From Aquiflexum sp. TKW24L (GTDB lineage Bacteria > Bacteroidota > Bacteroidia > Cytophagales > Cyclobacteriaceae): a DNA stretch of 64,000 bases. The stretch lies in assembly GCF_023502205.1 (NCBI RefSeq), contig NZ_JAMFLG010000014.1, positions 1-64,000 of the forward strand, written 5' to 3'. The position numbers and the translations under genes were made by a program. The notes below the pieces were generated by a model. That model did not search any database and had not been told where the DNA came from. It worked only from the letters and a program-made list of their open reading frames with translations. This document shows, piece after piece, positions 22,268 through 31,571 of this stretch. Position 1 is the stretch's first letter. Every line of letters starts with the position of its first letter.

Positions 22268-22573
22268 TTATCTTCGATTAAAGAACTTAAATGTCGGGAA
22301 TAATTTATTTCAACGGGAACTAAAAAAATTTAATATAAAACTTTCTGTCCAGTTTGTAAGAAATAAAATTTTGCAAATCAATATAATTTAAATATAAAAT
22401 TTTAATTTTGATAGGTTTTATGTTTTAAACACTATTTATTATTCTAATAGTCATTATTTTGTTATTGGTAATGTTTAGTGATTTATATTGTTGTTTTTTT
22501 AATAAAATCAGGGATAAACAGTCTGATAGAAAAAAAATGCTAGGATTAATAAAAAATTATTTAATTTTGCAAC
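22268..22573. other. AT-rich divergent spacer, nothing recognised
   Basis: 306 bp of strongly AT-rich sequence between fmt and the small plus-strand ORF at 22574. No structured RNA, repeat or convincing operator was seen. It presumably holds divergent promoters. Confidence 0.5.
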
Positions 22574-22939
22574 ATGAATTTTAATGTAGAATATGGACTT
22601 TCTAATGGTATCAGACTTTTTGTCTGTACTATGGCCGTATTTTTTACACTATTAGCGGTTCTTGGTAGCTTTGAGAAAAAGGCGGAATTAATCTACGCCG
22701 GAGAATTTGTTTCAGAAGTAGAATTTAAATTCATTGAATTTCCAAATACGCTTCAATTTCCCTCTAGTAATAAAATTTCCAAGATTGAAAGAATCGAATT
22801 TATTCAACCCGTTCAACGAGCAGTTTATACGGTTTTAGATTCTCCTAAATTCAAAATCAAATCTGTCGCTGAGACAGTACATATATTTTTTCCGATTAGG
22901 TTTTTGTTCAAGTATTCTTTGAATACCCACGCGCCTTAA
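22574..22939 (+). CDS. Hypothetical protein with one membrane segment
   Basis: 121 residues with no family recognised. A hydrophobic helix at about 14-30 (rich in Leu, Phe, Val) follows a short N-terminus, then a basic and hydrophobic tail. It could be a small inner-membrane protein or a spurious frame in AT-rich DNA. The next gene starts about 240 bp downstream. Confidence 0.4.
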   Translation: MNFNVEYGLSNGIRLFVCTMAVFFTLLAVLGSFEKKAELIYAGEFVSEVEFKFIEFPNTLQFPSSNKISKIERIEFIQPVQRAVYTVLDSPKFKIKSVAETVHIFFPIRFLFKYSLNTHAP

Positions 22940-23175
22940 TTTGGATTAATTCACCTTCCCTTGATTTGTTATTCGTCGATGTCCTCCGAATTTCAATCTC
23001 CCCCAAAATAACAACTTTATTGATGCATTCTTTTTGGATTGCAAAACATTGTACTGTAAAATCCAATGGATTGCAATTCATAAAAAACAATCAAATAATT
23101 GAAGATAATAGCTTGAGCATTTCAAAAAAACAAAAATCAAACACGTCTGTCAAGGACATTAAACAATCAAACACT

Positions 23176-23358
23176 ATGAAAAAGACAATCTTTGCAATGA
23201 TGATCGCTGCTACTGCTTTTATGGCTTCTTGTGGCAACAAAACAACTGAAGAAGTAGAAGTAATCGAAACTCCGGTTGAAGAAGTCACTCCTGAAGTTAT
23301 CGAAGAAGTACCTGTTGATACCACTACTGTAGCAGCTGATACAATTGCTGTTAATTAA
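23176..23358 (+). CDS. Small acidic lipoprotein, 60 residues
   Basis: The frame is open from 22966, but the sensible start is the ATG at 23176, which gives MKKTIFAMMIAATAFMASC, a classic lipoprotein signal with Cys19. After the Cys and a single Lys the mature tail of about 40 residues is only Glu, Asp, Val, Thr, Pro, Ala and Ile, hence very acidic and probably disordered. A strong terminator follows. I recognise no family. The signal sequence and terminator argue that it is a genuine short transcript. Confidence 0.72.
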   Translation: MKKTIFAMMIAATAFMASCGNKTTEEVEVIETPVEEVTPEVIEEVPVDTTTVAADTIAVN

Positions 23359-23383
23359 TTAGAAATATTATATAGAACAAAAA

Positions 23384-23411
23384 AAATCCCCGATATCATC
23401 GGGGATTTTTG
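23384..23411 (+). terminator. Rho-independent terminator after small lipoprotein
   Basis: AAATCCCCGAT pairs with ATCGGGGATTT around a short ATC-type loop and is followed by a T-rich run. An A-run precedes it. Confidence 0.85.
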
Positions 23412-23953
23412 TTTTAGGGTAAACCCTTTGTTGAACTTAAACACATAATAGAGAAGCTCTAATAGATGTTCAAACTTAGAGAAATAAAAACCTCAATAAA
23501 ATAACCAATACTGGGTATTTTTTTGCTTGATATATTAGATAAACATAATTTCTTATCCGAAAAAGTATAATTATATGAACGAATGTTTGATTTTAATAAA
23601 AAATAAAGCCAAAAAATTTTAGTTAATTCTTTCTTTCAAGTTGAAACCACACGACTTTGATTGACTCAAACCTTTTTTATCCAAATAATGGATAATTTAT
23701 TTTTCGAAAATTAAAGCTTTATATATTTTTAGCTAATGGATTTTTGGCTGGCTGAAATTTTGGACAGGAATTCATAAATAATTTCTTTATTCATTGAACC
23801 TTAGGACTTGATTATAAGAAAATTTTAATTTGAACAAATTGATTGATTTTGTCTTTTAAATGATTAAACTTCGACTACCAAAGGGTTGATTTAATCTTAA
23901 TTACCCAATAAAAAGATGTAGTTTCAATTGAGCTGACATTCTATCCGCAATTC
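23412..23953. other. Gene-free AT-rich spacer
   Basis: About 540 bp between the lipoprotein terminator and the large PAS kinase. It is AT-rich with no open frame of credible composition, tRNA or riboswitch fold noticed. It presumably contains the kinase promoter. Confidence 0.5.
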
Positions 23954-26900
23954 ATGAGTGTAGTCAAAAATTTAGATGTTTTAGGTTTTTTCAATCAGAT
24001 ACAAGAGCCTGTCGTTGTTTTTTCTGAAGGGAACGATATTTTTTTGAATGATTACTTTAAGAAGAATATTCAAGGGAACTTCGATGATTGGAAGGATATT
24101 TTTATTTGTGAAGATATCCAGAAGATGCTATTTGAATTTTTTGCAACGGGGGAATTTTCGGACGATGTCTGCTTTTCTACATTAACCCAAGTCAATAGCG
24201 AAACTTCTGATTATAGATGGGAATTCAAAAAAATCTATACAGAAGAAAATCAGAGGTTTTGTGTCGCTATAGCAAAAAAAACAGATCCTGAAATTGAAGG
24301 CCCTACAGATGGACAATTACAGCAAGTCGAAACCAATTCCAACCTTGGTTTAAATTTTGTCGCCAGTATTTTGCGGCATAGCCACGATATGGTTGCAATT
24401 TTGGACATTGAGGGGAGATACAAATTTATTAGTGCTGCTGTGATTGACAAATTGGGTGTTGATACTTCAAAAATCATAGGAAAATCTTACAGGGATTTTA
24501 TAGATCAGGGAATCATTGATATCGAAGACGGTGATTTGGAGCAGGTGTATTCTTCCAAATCTGAGGTGAATATCAATTTTTGGGTCAATATACCCGGTGG
24601 AAAAAGGGTTTACATAGAAAGTTACAGCAGGAATTTACTAGATGACCCAAATATTAACGGTATACTTTTTAGCGCTAGAGACATAACTGCTTATTGGAAA
24701 GCCAAAAAATCTTTGCAAAAAAGGTATGAGCTTGAGAACCTGATCAACAGGATTTCTGCAAAATTTGTAAATGCCGGATATAATCAGGTAGACCATGTAT
24801 TCAGATTATCCCTAAAGATGTTAGGTGAATTTGAAAAAGCAGACCGATCATATATTTTCTTGGTTCATGATGACCTTCAGGAGATTGAAAATGTATACGA
24901 ATGGACTGCGGCAGGTATCGAACCACAGATCCAATATCTAAAAAATCTACCCATCACTGCCGACAACCTCACCATCGAATCTCTTCGAAAAGGTGAAATT
25001 TTGGTTGTACCGGATGTTGATCTTATGCCTGACAATTTTAAGGCAGAAAGGGAAATCTACCAACAACAGGGTATCAAATCATTTGTCCTCATTCCCATTT
25101 TTTCAGAAAATAAACTGATTGGTTTTTTTGGACTTGATGCTGTTCATGAAAAAAGAGCCTGGCATGAAAAAGATGAATATGTGCTCCGCCAGCTGGGTGA
25201 TATATATGCGGGAAGTTTTATCAACAGGGCAATTAAAAAAAGGCTCGAGCGCAATGAAAAGCTTCTTGCTTCTACAGAGATTTTGGCTAAATCAGGCTCA
25301 TGGAGATTCAGTAAGACCAAAAGGAGGATTTTCTATTCTGTTGGGCTGAGAAGGATCTTTGATTTGGAGGAAGATGTTTATTCCTCTGATTTTTCCGGGT
25401 TTTTGAAAAGGATAAAAAAAGGGGATAGGAGAGATTTTCTTGAGAAATTAAAAATCGCTGTTCAAACAAGGAGTACCACTTATGGTGAATTCAGCATTTT
25501 TACCAAGGAAGGAAAAGAAAAATTCATCAGCTTCACCATACAGGTGAGGGAAATTCAAGACAGCGAGGATGTAGAAGTCTTTGGCTATTGTTCAGATATC
25601 ACGCATAAAAAGGATGCTGAAAATTACCTGAAACTCCAATCCCAGATCCTAACCCAGGTAGACGATCCCATTGTGGTGACTGATGCTACACTCAAAATTA
25701 TCTATATCAATAAGGCTGGTTTAAAAGAGTGTAAAATAGACGAAAGTGAAAACTTTCAGGGAAAAATTACTGACTTATTCGAATTCATTTTTGAAGATAC
25801 CAATACTTTGGAAAGGCTTTTGGGAAACCTTATAAACAATGAGGGCATAACCAGGCAAATGCAGCTCAGGCTGAGGACAGGTGTGGTTGATCCCTATGAG
25901 GTTTCAGTCCAGCAATTTTTGAATGATGATCAGGAGAAAATCGGGTATTCATTTGTGATCAGGAATCTTTCACTTCAGGTCAGACAAGAGGCTATTGCCA
26001 GAAAGGCCCAAATGATCGTGGAAAACAGTCCTGCTGTTTTGTTTACTGTTGACCCAAATGAAAATTTCCGAATTCTCTATATTACAGATAACATCAGACA
26101 ATTTGGATATAACTCCGCCAAGTTGGTAAGCTCCCAAACAAGTATTCTTGATTTGATTCACCCAGATGATGTGATCCAGCTTTTGGATTACCATTATGCA
26201 AGGGAAAGTGAAAATGGAATCCCTGCTTTTTCGGGTGAATATAGGATCAGAAAAGGGGATGGTTCCTTCCGGTGGGTGGAAGATAGAACCCGAGAAGTAT
26301 ATGATTCTGAAGGTAGGATTTTTGTCCATGAAGGTATCTTACAAGACATCACCGAAAGGAAAAATAACCGTGAAGAGATCATTCGAAGTCAGGAAAGATA
26401 TCGGGTATTGGCTTCCAATATTCCGGGGACAAGTATATTTTTGATCGACAGAGACTTGCGGTACATTGTTGCCCAAGGAACAAATTTTGCAGAATGGGGG
26501 ATGACTGCAGGGGATTTTGAAGGAAAAACCTTAGCAGAAGTCCATCCTGGCAATCTCAACGAGATTCAACCGATTGTGACTAGGGCTCTGCTCAAAAATG
26601 AGATTATCCAAAAGCATCTTGTATTCCGTCGTCGGGTATATGAGATCACCGTCCGTCCAATCATGTATGGCGGTGAGATTGAGTATGCGCTCGGGATATT
26701 AAGAGATATCAACGAGGAGCATCAGGCAAAAGAAAGCTTAAGAAGAAATGAGGAAAAATACAGGAAACTTGTAGAGGAATCAACCGAGATCATTTTCTCG
26801 CTGGATTTGGATATGACCTTGACCTACATTTCACCAAATGTCAAGCAATTTCTCGGATATGTTTCAGAGGATGTAATGAAAAGAAAGCTTGTCGAATTCC

Positions 26901-28279
26901 TCCATCCTGAAGATCTATCGGTGTTTGCTGAAAGAAGCAAGTCTGAGCCAAATTTTTTCAAAGACAATCAATACCTAGAATTTAGGCTTTTACATCTTGC
27001 TGGTGATTACAGGGTATTCAGTTCCAATGGAAAGTTGGTGACCGATGAGTTAGGAAAAAAAATGTACTACACCGGGATTGCACGGGACATTACAAAACTA
27101 AAAGAAGCGCAGAAAGAGCTTTTTCATGCCAAAGAGAAAGCCGAACAGGCATCGACCATTAAGTCCCAGTTTCTGTCCATCATGAGCCATGAAATCAGGA
27201 CGCCTATGAACGCAGTTATTGGCATGGCCCATCTCTTGATCGAGGATGACCCGCGCCCGGATCAGCTTGAGAATTTAAAGACGCTTCAGTTTTCGGCTGA
27301 AAACCTGTTGGGTTTGATCAATGATATTTTGGATTACAGTAAAATTGACTCAGGAAAAGTTGAGCTCGAAAAAGTGAATTTTGAACTGAGTAATGTTTTC
27401 AATAGAATACTCCATTCTTATTCTTATCAGGCAAGGGAAAAAGCCCTCAATGTAATTTTTGAAGCAGATCCCTCTTTGCCATCAAACCTGATAGGAGATC
27501 CGGTAAGGTTGGGTCAGATAGTTAATAATCTGGTTTCCAATGCAGTTAAATTCACCGAAAAGGGATTCATCAGAATCAAGTTGACCAAGGAAAAGGAAAA
27601 TGAAAAGACAATCACAATCCGGTTTGACTTTGAGGATTCAGGAATCGGCATTCCAAAAGACAAGCTCGACCTGGTGTTTGAGGCATTTACCCAAGCAAGT
27701 GCAGCTACAACTCGAAAATATGGAGGTACTGGTCTTGGTCTTGCTATAGTCAAGCGATTGGTACAGTTGTTTGGTGCAGAGATCAAAGCTTACCAAAGGG
27801 AGGACGGTGGTACCAGATTTACATTTACCGCAGTATTTGAAAAACCCCATTCTAAAGCCATTCCTTTTCAAAATGATCATTCAGATGGCTTACAATTCCT
27901 AGAAAAGGCGAGTATTCTGGTAGCAGAAGACAACCTAGTCAATCAGATAATGATCAAGAAATTCCTTCATAAGTGGGGAGTGAAAAATGTGGTGATTTCC
28001 AATGATGGAAATGAGGCGATTGAAGCATATCTTAAGCAGGAGTTTAATTTGATTTTGCTTGACCTTCAAATGCCCGAAATGGATGGTTTCCAAGTGGCGG
28101 AATTCATCAGAAACATGGAAGATCAAAAAAAGAAGAATGTTCCTATAATTGCATTGACTGCCTCTTCGTTAATTGAAGTAAAAAATCAATTGGAAAAAGT
28201 GGGAATGAATGATTATATAAGTAAACCGTTTAACCCCGATAATCTTTACACCAAAATACTGAAATACCTTAAGCCATAA
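23954..28279 (+). CDS. Giant soluble multi-PAS/GAF hybrid histidine kinase with receiver
   Basis: 1441 residues with no transmembrane segment, so predicted cytosolic. In order: a short N-terminal PAS-like domain, a PAS (about 130-250), a GAF (about 255-430), then about five further PAS repeats (about 435-1050, the fifth and seventh followed by PAC-like motifs such as GILQDITERK and GIARDITKLK). HisKA has His1079 (SHEIRTPMNA), the HATPase has GTGLGLAI, and the C-terminal receiver has Asp1370 (LILLDLQMPEMDG). No HPt or output domain follows. The many sensors suggest integration of redox or small-ligand signals, but no ligand can be assigned. The secreted duplicated-repeat protein gene follows closely. 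Confidence 0.92.
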   Translation: MSVVKNLDVLGFFNQIQEPVVVFSEGNDIFLNDYFKKNIQGNFDDWKDIFICEDIQKMLFEFFATGEFSDDVCFSTLTQVNSETSDYRWEFKKIYTEENQRFCVAIAKKTDPEIEGPTDGQLQQVETNSNLGLNFVASILRHSHDMVAILDIEGRYKFISAAVIDKLGVDTSKIIGKSYRDFIDQGIIDIEDGDLEQVYSSKSEVNINFWVNIPGGKRVYIESYSRNLLDDPNINGILFSARDITAYWKAKKSLQKRYELENLINRISAKFVNAGYNQVDHVFRLSLKMLGEFEKADRSYIFLVHDDLQEIENVYEWTAAGIEPQIQYLKNLPITADNLTIESLRKGEILVVPDVDLMPDNFKAEREIYQQQGIKSFVLIPIFSENKLIGFFGLDAVHEKRAWHEKDEYVLRQLGDIYAGSFINRAIKKRLERNEKLLASTEILAKSGSWRFSKTKRRIFYSVGLRRIFDLEEDVYSSDFSGFLKRIKKGDRRDFLEKLKIAVQTRSTTYGEFSIFTKEGKEKFISFTIQVREIQDSEDVEVFGYCSDITHKKDAENYLKLQSQILTQVDDPIVVTDATLKIIYINKAGLKECKIDESENFQGKITDLFEFIFEDTNTLERLLGNLINNEGITRQMQLRLRTGVVDPYEVSVQQFLNDDQEKIGYSFVIRNLSLQVRQEAIARKAQMIVENSPAVLFTVDPNENFRILYITDNIRQFGYNSAKLVSSQTSILDLIHPDDVIQLLDYHYARESENGIPAFSGEYRIRKGDGSFRWVEDRTREVYDSEGRIFVHEGILQDITERKNNREEIIRSQERYRVLASNIPGTSIFLIDRDLRYIVAQGTNFAEWGMTAGDFEGKTLAEVHPGNLNEIQPIVTRALLKNEIIQKHLVFRRRVYEITVRPIMYGGEIEYALGILRDINEEHQAKESLRRNEEKYRKLVEESTEIIFSLDLDMTLTYISPNVKQFLGYVSEDVMKRKLVEFLHPEDLSVFAERSKSEPNFFKDNQYLEFRLLHLAGDYRVFSSNGKLVTDELGKKMYYTGIARDITKLKEAQKELFHAKEKAEQASTIKSQFLSIMSHEIRTPMNAVIGMAHLLIEDDPRPDQLENLKTLQFSAENLLGLINDILDYSKIDSGKVELEKVNFELSNVFNRILHSYSYQAREKALNVIFEADPSLPSNLIGDPVRLGQIVNNLVSNAVKFTEKGFIRIKLTKEKENEKTITIRFDFEDSGIGIPKDKLDLVFEAFTQASAATTRKYGGTGLGLAIVKRLVQLFGAEIKAYQREDGGTRFTFTAVFEKPHSKAIPFQNDHSDGLQFLEKASILVAEDNLVNQIMIKKFLHKWGVKNVVISNDGNEAIEAYLKQEFNLILLDLQMPEMDGFQVAEFIRNMEDQKKKNVPIIALTASSLIEVKNQLEKVGMNDYISKPFNPDNLYTKILKYLKP

Positions 28280-28341
28280 ATTTGAAAAAAGGAGACATCG
28301 ATACACCCTTTCCCTTTAATTTTGGAAATAAACAAATTGGT

Positions 28342-29649
28342 ATGAGGCTTTTCTTAGTATTGTTTCTTTCTATTTCTTTTGGATTTCCAGCTTTTTCCCA
28401 GATGCAGAAGTCCAACAGGAGTACTATGTACATGACCTATGGTAGGACCGGAGCTAATCTTAGGGAGTTTAATCAAATGCTGGCTGAAAGAGGGCTTTCT
28501 CCCATGAGAAGTAGTTATTCTAACCTTAGTTTTGGTTACGTCACCAGATTCAATGACTTCATTATTGGTTTAGAACTTTTTCAAAATAGCGGGCCAAAGT
28601 CAAATTTTGATGGATACGAGATAGATTACCAAAGCACAAGGTTTTATGTTAATGTAGGATTTGCTTTCACGGAGGAAGGTAATTTTCAATTGATCCACTA
28701 CATGTCAGTAGGAACCGGGTTTTTGAATTTCCAGATGCTGAAGGAAAATCCCGCAACGAACCTCGAGGAGTTTTTTCAGAATCCGGCGCACGGTTTTATC
28801 CTTAGGGATGGAAATCTCCATAAAGGAACCTTGAACATGACAGGATTCCTTACTGAAATCGGGTTTCAGATGAGCTATGATGTGCCTATCCCCGGAAGGG
28901 AGGAGGCCATTGAACTGTTGGCAAGGTTTGGATATTCATTTAGCCCTTTTGAGGATTCTTGGAAATTGAACGGCATCAGGTTCAATAGTACCCAAAGTGG
29001 TGCTTTTATTAGATTGGGGGCCGGAGTTACTATCCCCGACCACAATTTCTTTTATAAAGATGCAGCCATTGGGGCACATTTGATTTATGGATTTCATTTT
29101 ACCCAACCGGATGAATTCAATTCAGTTTTGGAACAAAATGGACTTGCTCCCTTCAAGGGAAGACCAAACAATATTGGTTTAAAAGTCTTGGGTGAAAGCA
29201 AAGGCTTCCTCTACGGGATTGATATTTATAATTTGGGTCTTTCCGGTCAGGCAAATGAATCTAAAAGCCATACCTTGAACAGTCTTAGGGTTTATGGAAA
29301 TGCAGGTTTGAAGTTTTTTGAAAGAAAAAATCTTGAATTTGGAGGAACGGGTGGAATAGGCTATGCCAACATACGCTACTCACTGCTCGAAAATAACAAA
29401 CCGGATTTCCCAAGATTATTTGAAGAACCGTTGCATGATGCATTTTTGAGAAAAGGTGGTCTGATAGCCAAACCTGAAGTTTATGTAGCTTATGGGATTC
29501 CCCTTTCACCAAATCACTCTTCGAAACTGATGATTGGAATTAATGGAGGATATGAATTACCCTTGGCCAATTTCAAGTTACTCGACCTGTCAATGGCGGG
29601 ATATATGTCCAATCCCTACTTCCAGTTAAGCGTCGGGATAAGGCATTAA
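28342..29649 (+). CDS. Secreted protein with two homologous beta-rich halves (function unknown)
   Basis: The frame is open from a TTG at 28282, but the ATG at 28342 gives a clean signal peptide (residues 1-20, ending FSQ) and a 435-residue product. I see an internal duplication. EFNQMLAERGLSP near residue 40 is echoed by EFNSVLEQNGLAP near 255. NLEEFFQNPAHGFILRDGNL near 145 is echoed by FPRLFEEPLHDAFLRKGGL near 350. Each half alternates polar and aromatic residues with many glycines, as in outer-membrane beta-barrels. No named family is recognised. It begins 62 bp after the kinase stop, so co-transcription is likely. Its last 4 bp overlap the convergent RidA-like gene. Confidence 0.75.
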   Translation: MRLFLVLFLSISFGFPAFSQMQKSNRSTMYMTYGRTGANLREFNQMLAERGLSPMRSSYSNLSFGYVTRFNDFIIGLELFQNSGPKSNFDGYEIDYQSTRFYVNVGFAFTEEGNFQLIHYMSVGTGFLNFQMLKENPATNLEEFFQNPAHGFILRDGNLHKGTLNMTGFLTEIGFQMSYDVPIPGREEAIELLARFGYSFSPFEDSWKLNGIRFNSTQSGAFIRLGAGVTIPDHNFFYKDAAIGAHLIYGFHFTQPDEFNSVLEQNGLAPFKGRPNNIGLKVLGESKGFLYGIDIYNLGLSGQANESKSHTLNSLRVYGNAGLKFFERKNLEFGGTGGIGYANIRYSLLENNKPDFPRLFEEPLHDAFLRKGGLIAKPEVYVAYGIPLSPNHSSKLMIGINGGYELPLANFKLLDLSMAGYMSNPYFQLSVGIRH

Positions 29650-30230
29650 ATGTCTTCGATTTCCACAATCAGTTCCACCTCTACGGCAATGTTCATTGGC
29701 AATGCATTCATTCCCACAGCAGATCTCGCATGCTTTCCTTTTTCTCCAAATACTTCCACCATCAGGTCTGAAAACCCATTGATTACTTGGGGTTGTTGGA
29801 TGAAATCTGAATTGCAGTTCACCATTCCCAATACTTTTACGATTCTTTTGACTTTGTTGAGATCTCCTAATTCAGCTTTGAGAACTGCCAACTGATTTAT
29901 TGCGACCATCCGTGCAGCTTCTTTTCCCTGCTCAATTGTCAAATCCTGACCTACTTTTCCGGTAATAAAAGTGCCATCTGGCAGTCCCGGGCCTTTTCCA
30001 GCTAAGAAAAGTAAATTTCCTGTTCGCACCACATTGACATAATTTGCTACAGGGGTGCTTGGTTCAGGCAGGATTATCCCTAATTCTTTGATCCTTTGTT
30101 CGGCATCCCAAGAATTTTCAGATAATTGCTGGTTTTTGTTTTCTGGGCTGTTGCATGAAAGGATAAAAAGAAAAAAGAATTTTGATAAAAAAATAAAAAC
30201 AAATCCGGGAAAATGGGTTTTATAATTCAT
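29646..30230 (-). CDS. RidA/YjgF-family lipoprotein
   Basis: 194 residues. The N-terminus is a hydrophobic signal ending in ILSC (Cys26), so the protein is probably exported and lipidated, unlike cytosolic RidA. The rest is one YjgF/RidA domain (about 42-190) with GNLLFLAGKGP and AVGMNALPMNIAVEVEL. The Arg that precedes Leu-Pro in imine-deaminase-active RidA is Ala176 here, so classical enamine/imine deaminase activity is doubtful. It is convergent with the upstream secreted-protein gene (4-bp overlap) and divergent from the SAM-riboswitch methionine operon. Confidence 0.85.
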   Translation of the reverse strand: MNYKTHFPGFVFIFLSKFFFLFILSCNSPENKNQQLSENSWDAEQRIKELGIILPEPSTPVANYVNVVRTGNLLFLAGKGPGLPDGTFITGKVGQDLTIEQGKEAARMVAINQLAVLKAELGDLNKVKRIVKVLGMVNCNSDFIQQPQVINGFSDLMVEVFGEKGKHARSAVGMNALPMNIAVEVELIVEIEDI

Positions 30231-30357
30231 GGATTAAAAGGGATTAGAAGTTTGATTATAATTGATATGATAGGTTTGATTTCGCTGATATGAGAAATAT
30301 ATACCTATTCTATTGAAGAATCTTTATAAAACACCACAAAAATCCAATAATTGCTTT

Positions 30358-30365
30358 TAAATTTG
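30358..30365 (+). promoter_or_regulatory. Bacteroidota-type -7 promoter box for the metH operon
   Basis: TAAATTTG matches the TAnnTTTG -7 consensus at all fixed positions and ends 5 nt before the 5' edge of the SAM riboswitch, as expected for a transcription start at about 30370. No clean -33 TTTG was found. Confidence 0.5.
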
Positions 30366-30370
30366 AAAAG

Positions 30371-30508
30371 CTTATCGAGAAAGACCGAGGGAAAGGCCCT
30401 ATGACGTCTTGGCAACCTGAATACAAGGTGCTAATTCCTATTCCGGAGAAGCCGGAAGAAGATGAGCGGAAGAATGAATTCCTTTTTTCCGGTTGCTGCT
30501 CGCATAAG
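30371..30508 (+). ncRNA. SAM-I (S-box) riboswitch upstream of metH
   Basis: All hallmarks are visible. P1 is CTTATCGAG (30371-30379) with CTCG-c-ATAAG (30499-30508). P2 is AAGAC (30381-30385) with GTCTT (30406-30410), enclosing AGGG/CCCT. The conserved GGCAACC is at 30411-30417. P3 is GAATA/TATTC around GGTGCTAATTCC (30427-30438). An extended P4 is CCGGAA/TTCCGG (30452-30457 with 30487-30492). P1 ends 19 nt before the metH ATG and no separate terminator hairpin follows, so control is probably translational. SAM binding should repress the methionine genes. Confidence 0.95.
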
Positions 30509-30527
30509 TTTTTGATACTAAATATTC

Positions 30528-31571
30528 ATGAACAGAACCGCATTATTACTCTCCTTATCCAAGAAAAAAATTCTTATCCTCGATGGTGCCATGGGCACGA
30601 TGATTCAGCGATTTAAGTTGAATGAGGAAGATTTTAGGACACCTGAACTTGCAAACCACCCCAAACCATTAAAGGGTAACAATGACCTTCTTTCTCTTTC
30701 CAGACCGGATGTCATCAAATCTATTCATGCTGCTTATCTTGAAGTAGGTGCCGATATCATCGAGACCAATACCTTTAGCGGGACTTCCATCGCACAGGAA
30801 GATTATGGATTGCAGCACCTTGCCTATGAGATCAATTTCCAGTCTGCAAAAATTGCCAAAGAGGTCTCTGATGAATTCACTTCAAAAAATCCAGACAAAC
30901 CACGTTTTGTGGCAGGTGCATTGGGTCCCACAAACAAAACAGCTTCTCTTTCCCCTGATGTGAATGATCCCGGATATAGGGCGATCACATTTGATCAATT
31001 GTCCGAAGCCTACAAGGAACAAATCAGGGGATTATTGGATGGGGGATCAGATATCCTTTTGGTCGAAACTATTTTTGATACCTTAAATGCCAAAGCAGCC
31101 TTATATGCCATTCAGGAAGTATTTGAAGAAAGAAACATCCCTTTAAATCCTGAGGAAGGTGGGATTCCCATCATGATTTCCGGAACAATCACCGACGCAT
31201 CCGGAAGGACACTTTCAGGACAGACGACGGAAGCATTTTTGATTTCTGTGTCCCACGTTCCTCTCTTCAGTGTTGGACTGAATTGTGCTTTAGGTGCAAA
31301 AGAACTTAGACCATATCTCAAGGTATTGGCAGATAATGCACCATTCTTGGTTTCTGCTTATCCAAATGCCGGTTTGCCAAATGAATTTGGCCAATACGAT
31401 CAGGGAGCAAATGAGATGGCTGATCAGATCGAAGATTTTTTGAAAGAAGGGTATGTCAATATTTTGGGAGGATGTTGCGGAACTACTCCTGAGCATATTG
31501 CAGCCATAGCTAAGGCAGCAGAAAAGTATGTTCCTAGAAACATTGAATTTGTCACAGCAGAAAATGAGTAG
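30528..31571 (+). CDS. metH: Methionine synthase, homocysteine-binding subunit (split MetH N-terminal half)
   Basis: 347-residue homocysteine S-methyltransferase domain corresponding to the first module of cobalamin-dependent methionine synthase. It starts with [11 protein letters not shown]. The Zn2+ ligands are Cys253 (GLNCALG) and Cys316/Cys317 (GGCCGTT). The remaining modules are on the next gene, which overlaps this one by 8 bp (ATGAGTAG), so the enzyme is a two-polypeptide MetH. It is controlled by the SAM-I riboswitch directly upstream. Confidence 0.94.
   Translation: MNRTALLLSLSKKKILILDGAMGTMIQRFKLNEEDFRTPELANHPKPLKGNNDLLSLSRPDVIKSIHAAYLEVGADIIETNTFSGTSIAQEDYGLQHLAYEINFQSAKIAKEVSDEFTSKNPDKPRFVAGALGPTNKTASLSPDVNDPGYRAITFDQLSEAYKEQIRGLLDGGSDILLVETIFDTLNAKAALYAIQEVFEERNIPLNPEEGGIPIMISGTITDASGRTLSGQTTEAFLISVSHVPLFSVGLNCALGAKELRPYLKVLADNAPFLVSAYPNAGLPNEFGQYDQGANEMADQIEDFLKEGYVNILGGCCGTTPEHIAAIAKAAEKYVPRNIEFVTAENE

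Noticed and set aside
22966-23175. N-terminal extension of the small lipoprotein frame
   Set aside because: The extension lacks signal-peptide logic, and a perfect lipoprotein signal begins at the ATG at 23176.
30401-30616. 71-residue frame upstream of metH
   Set aside because: It lies across the SAM-I riboswitch and the metH start; the RNA explains the conservation.
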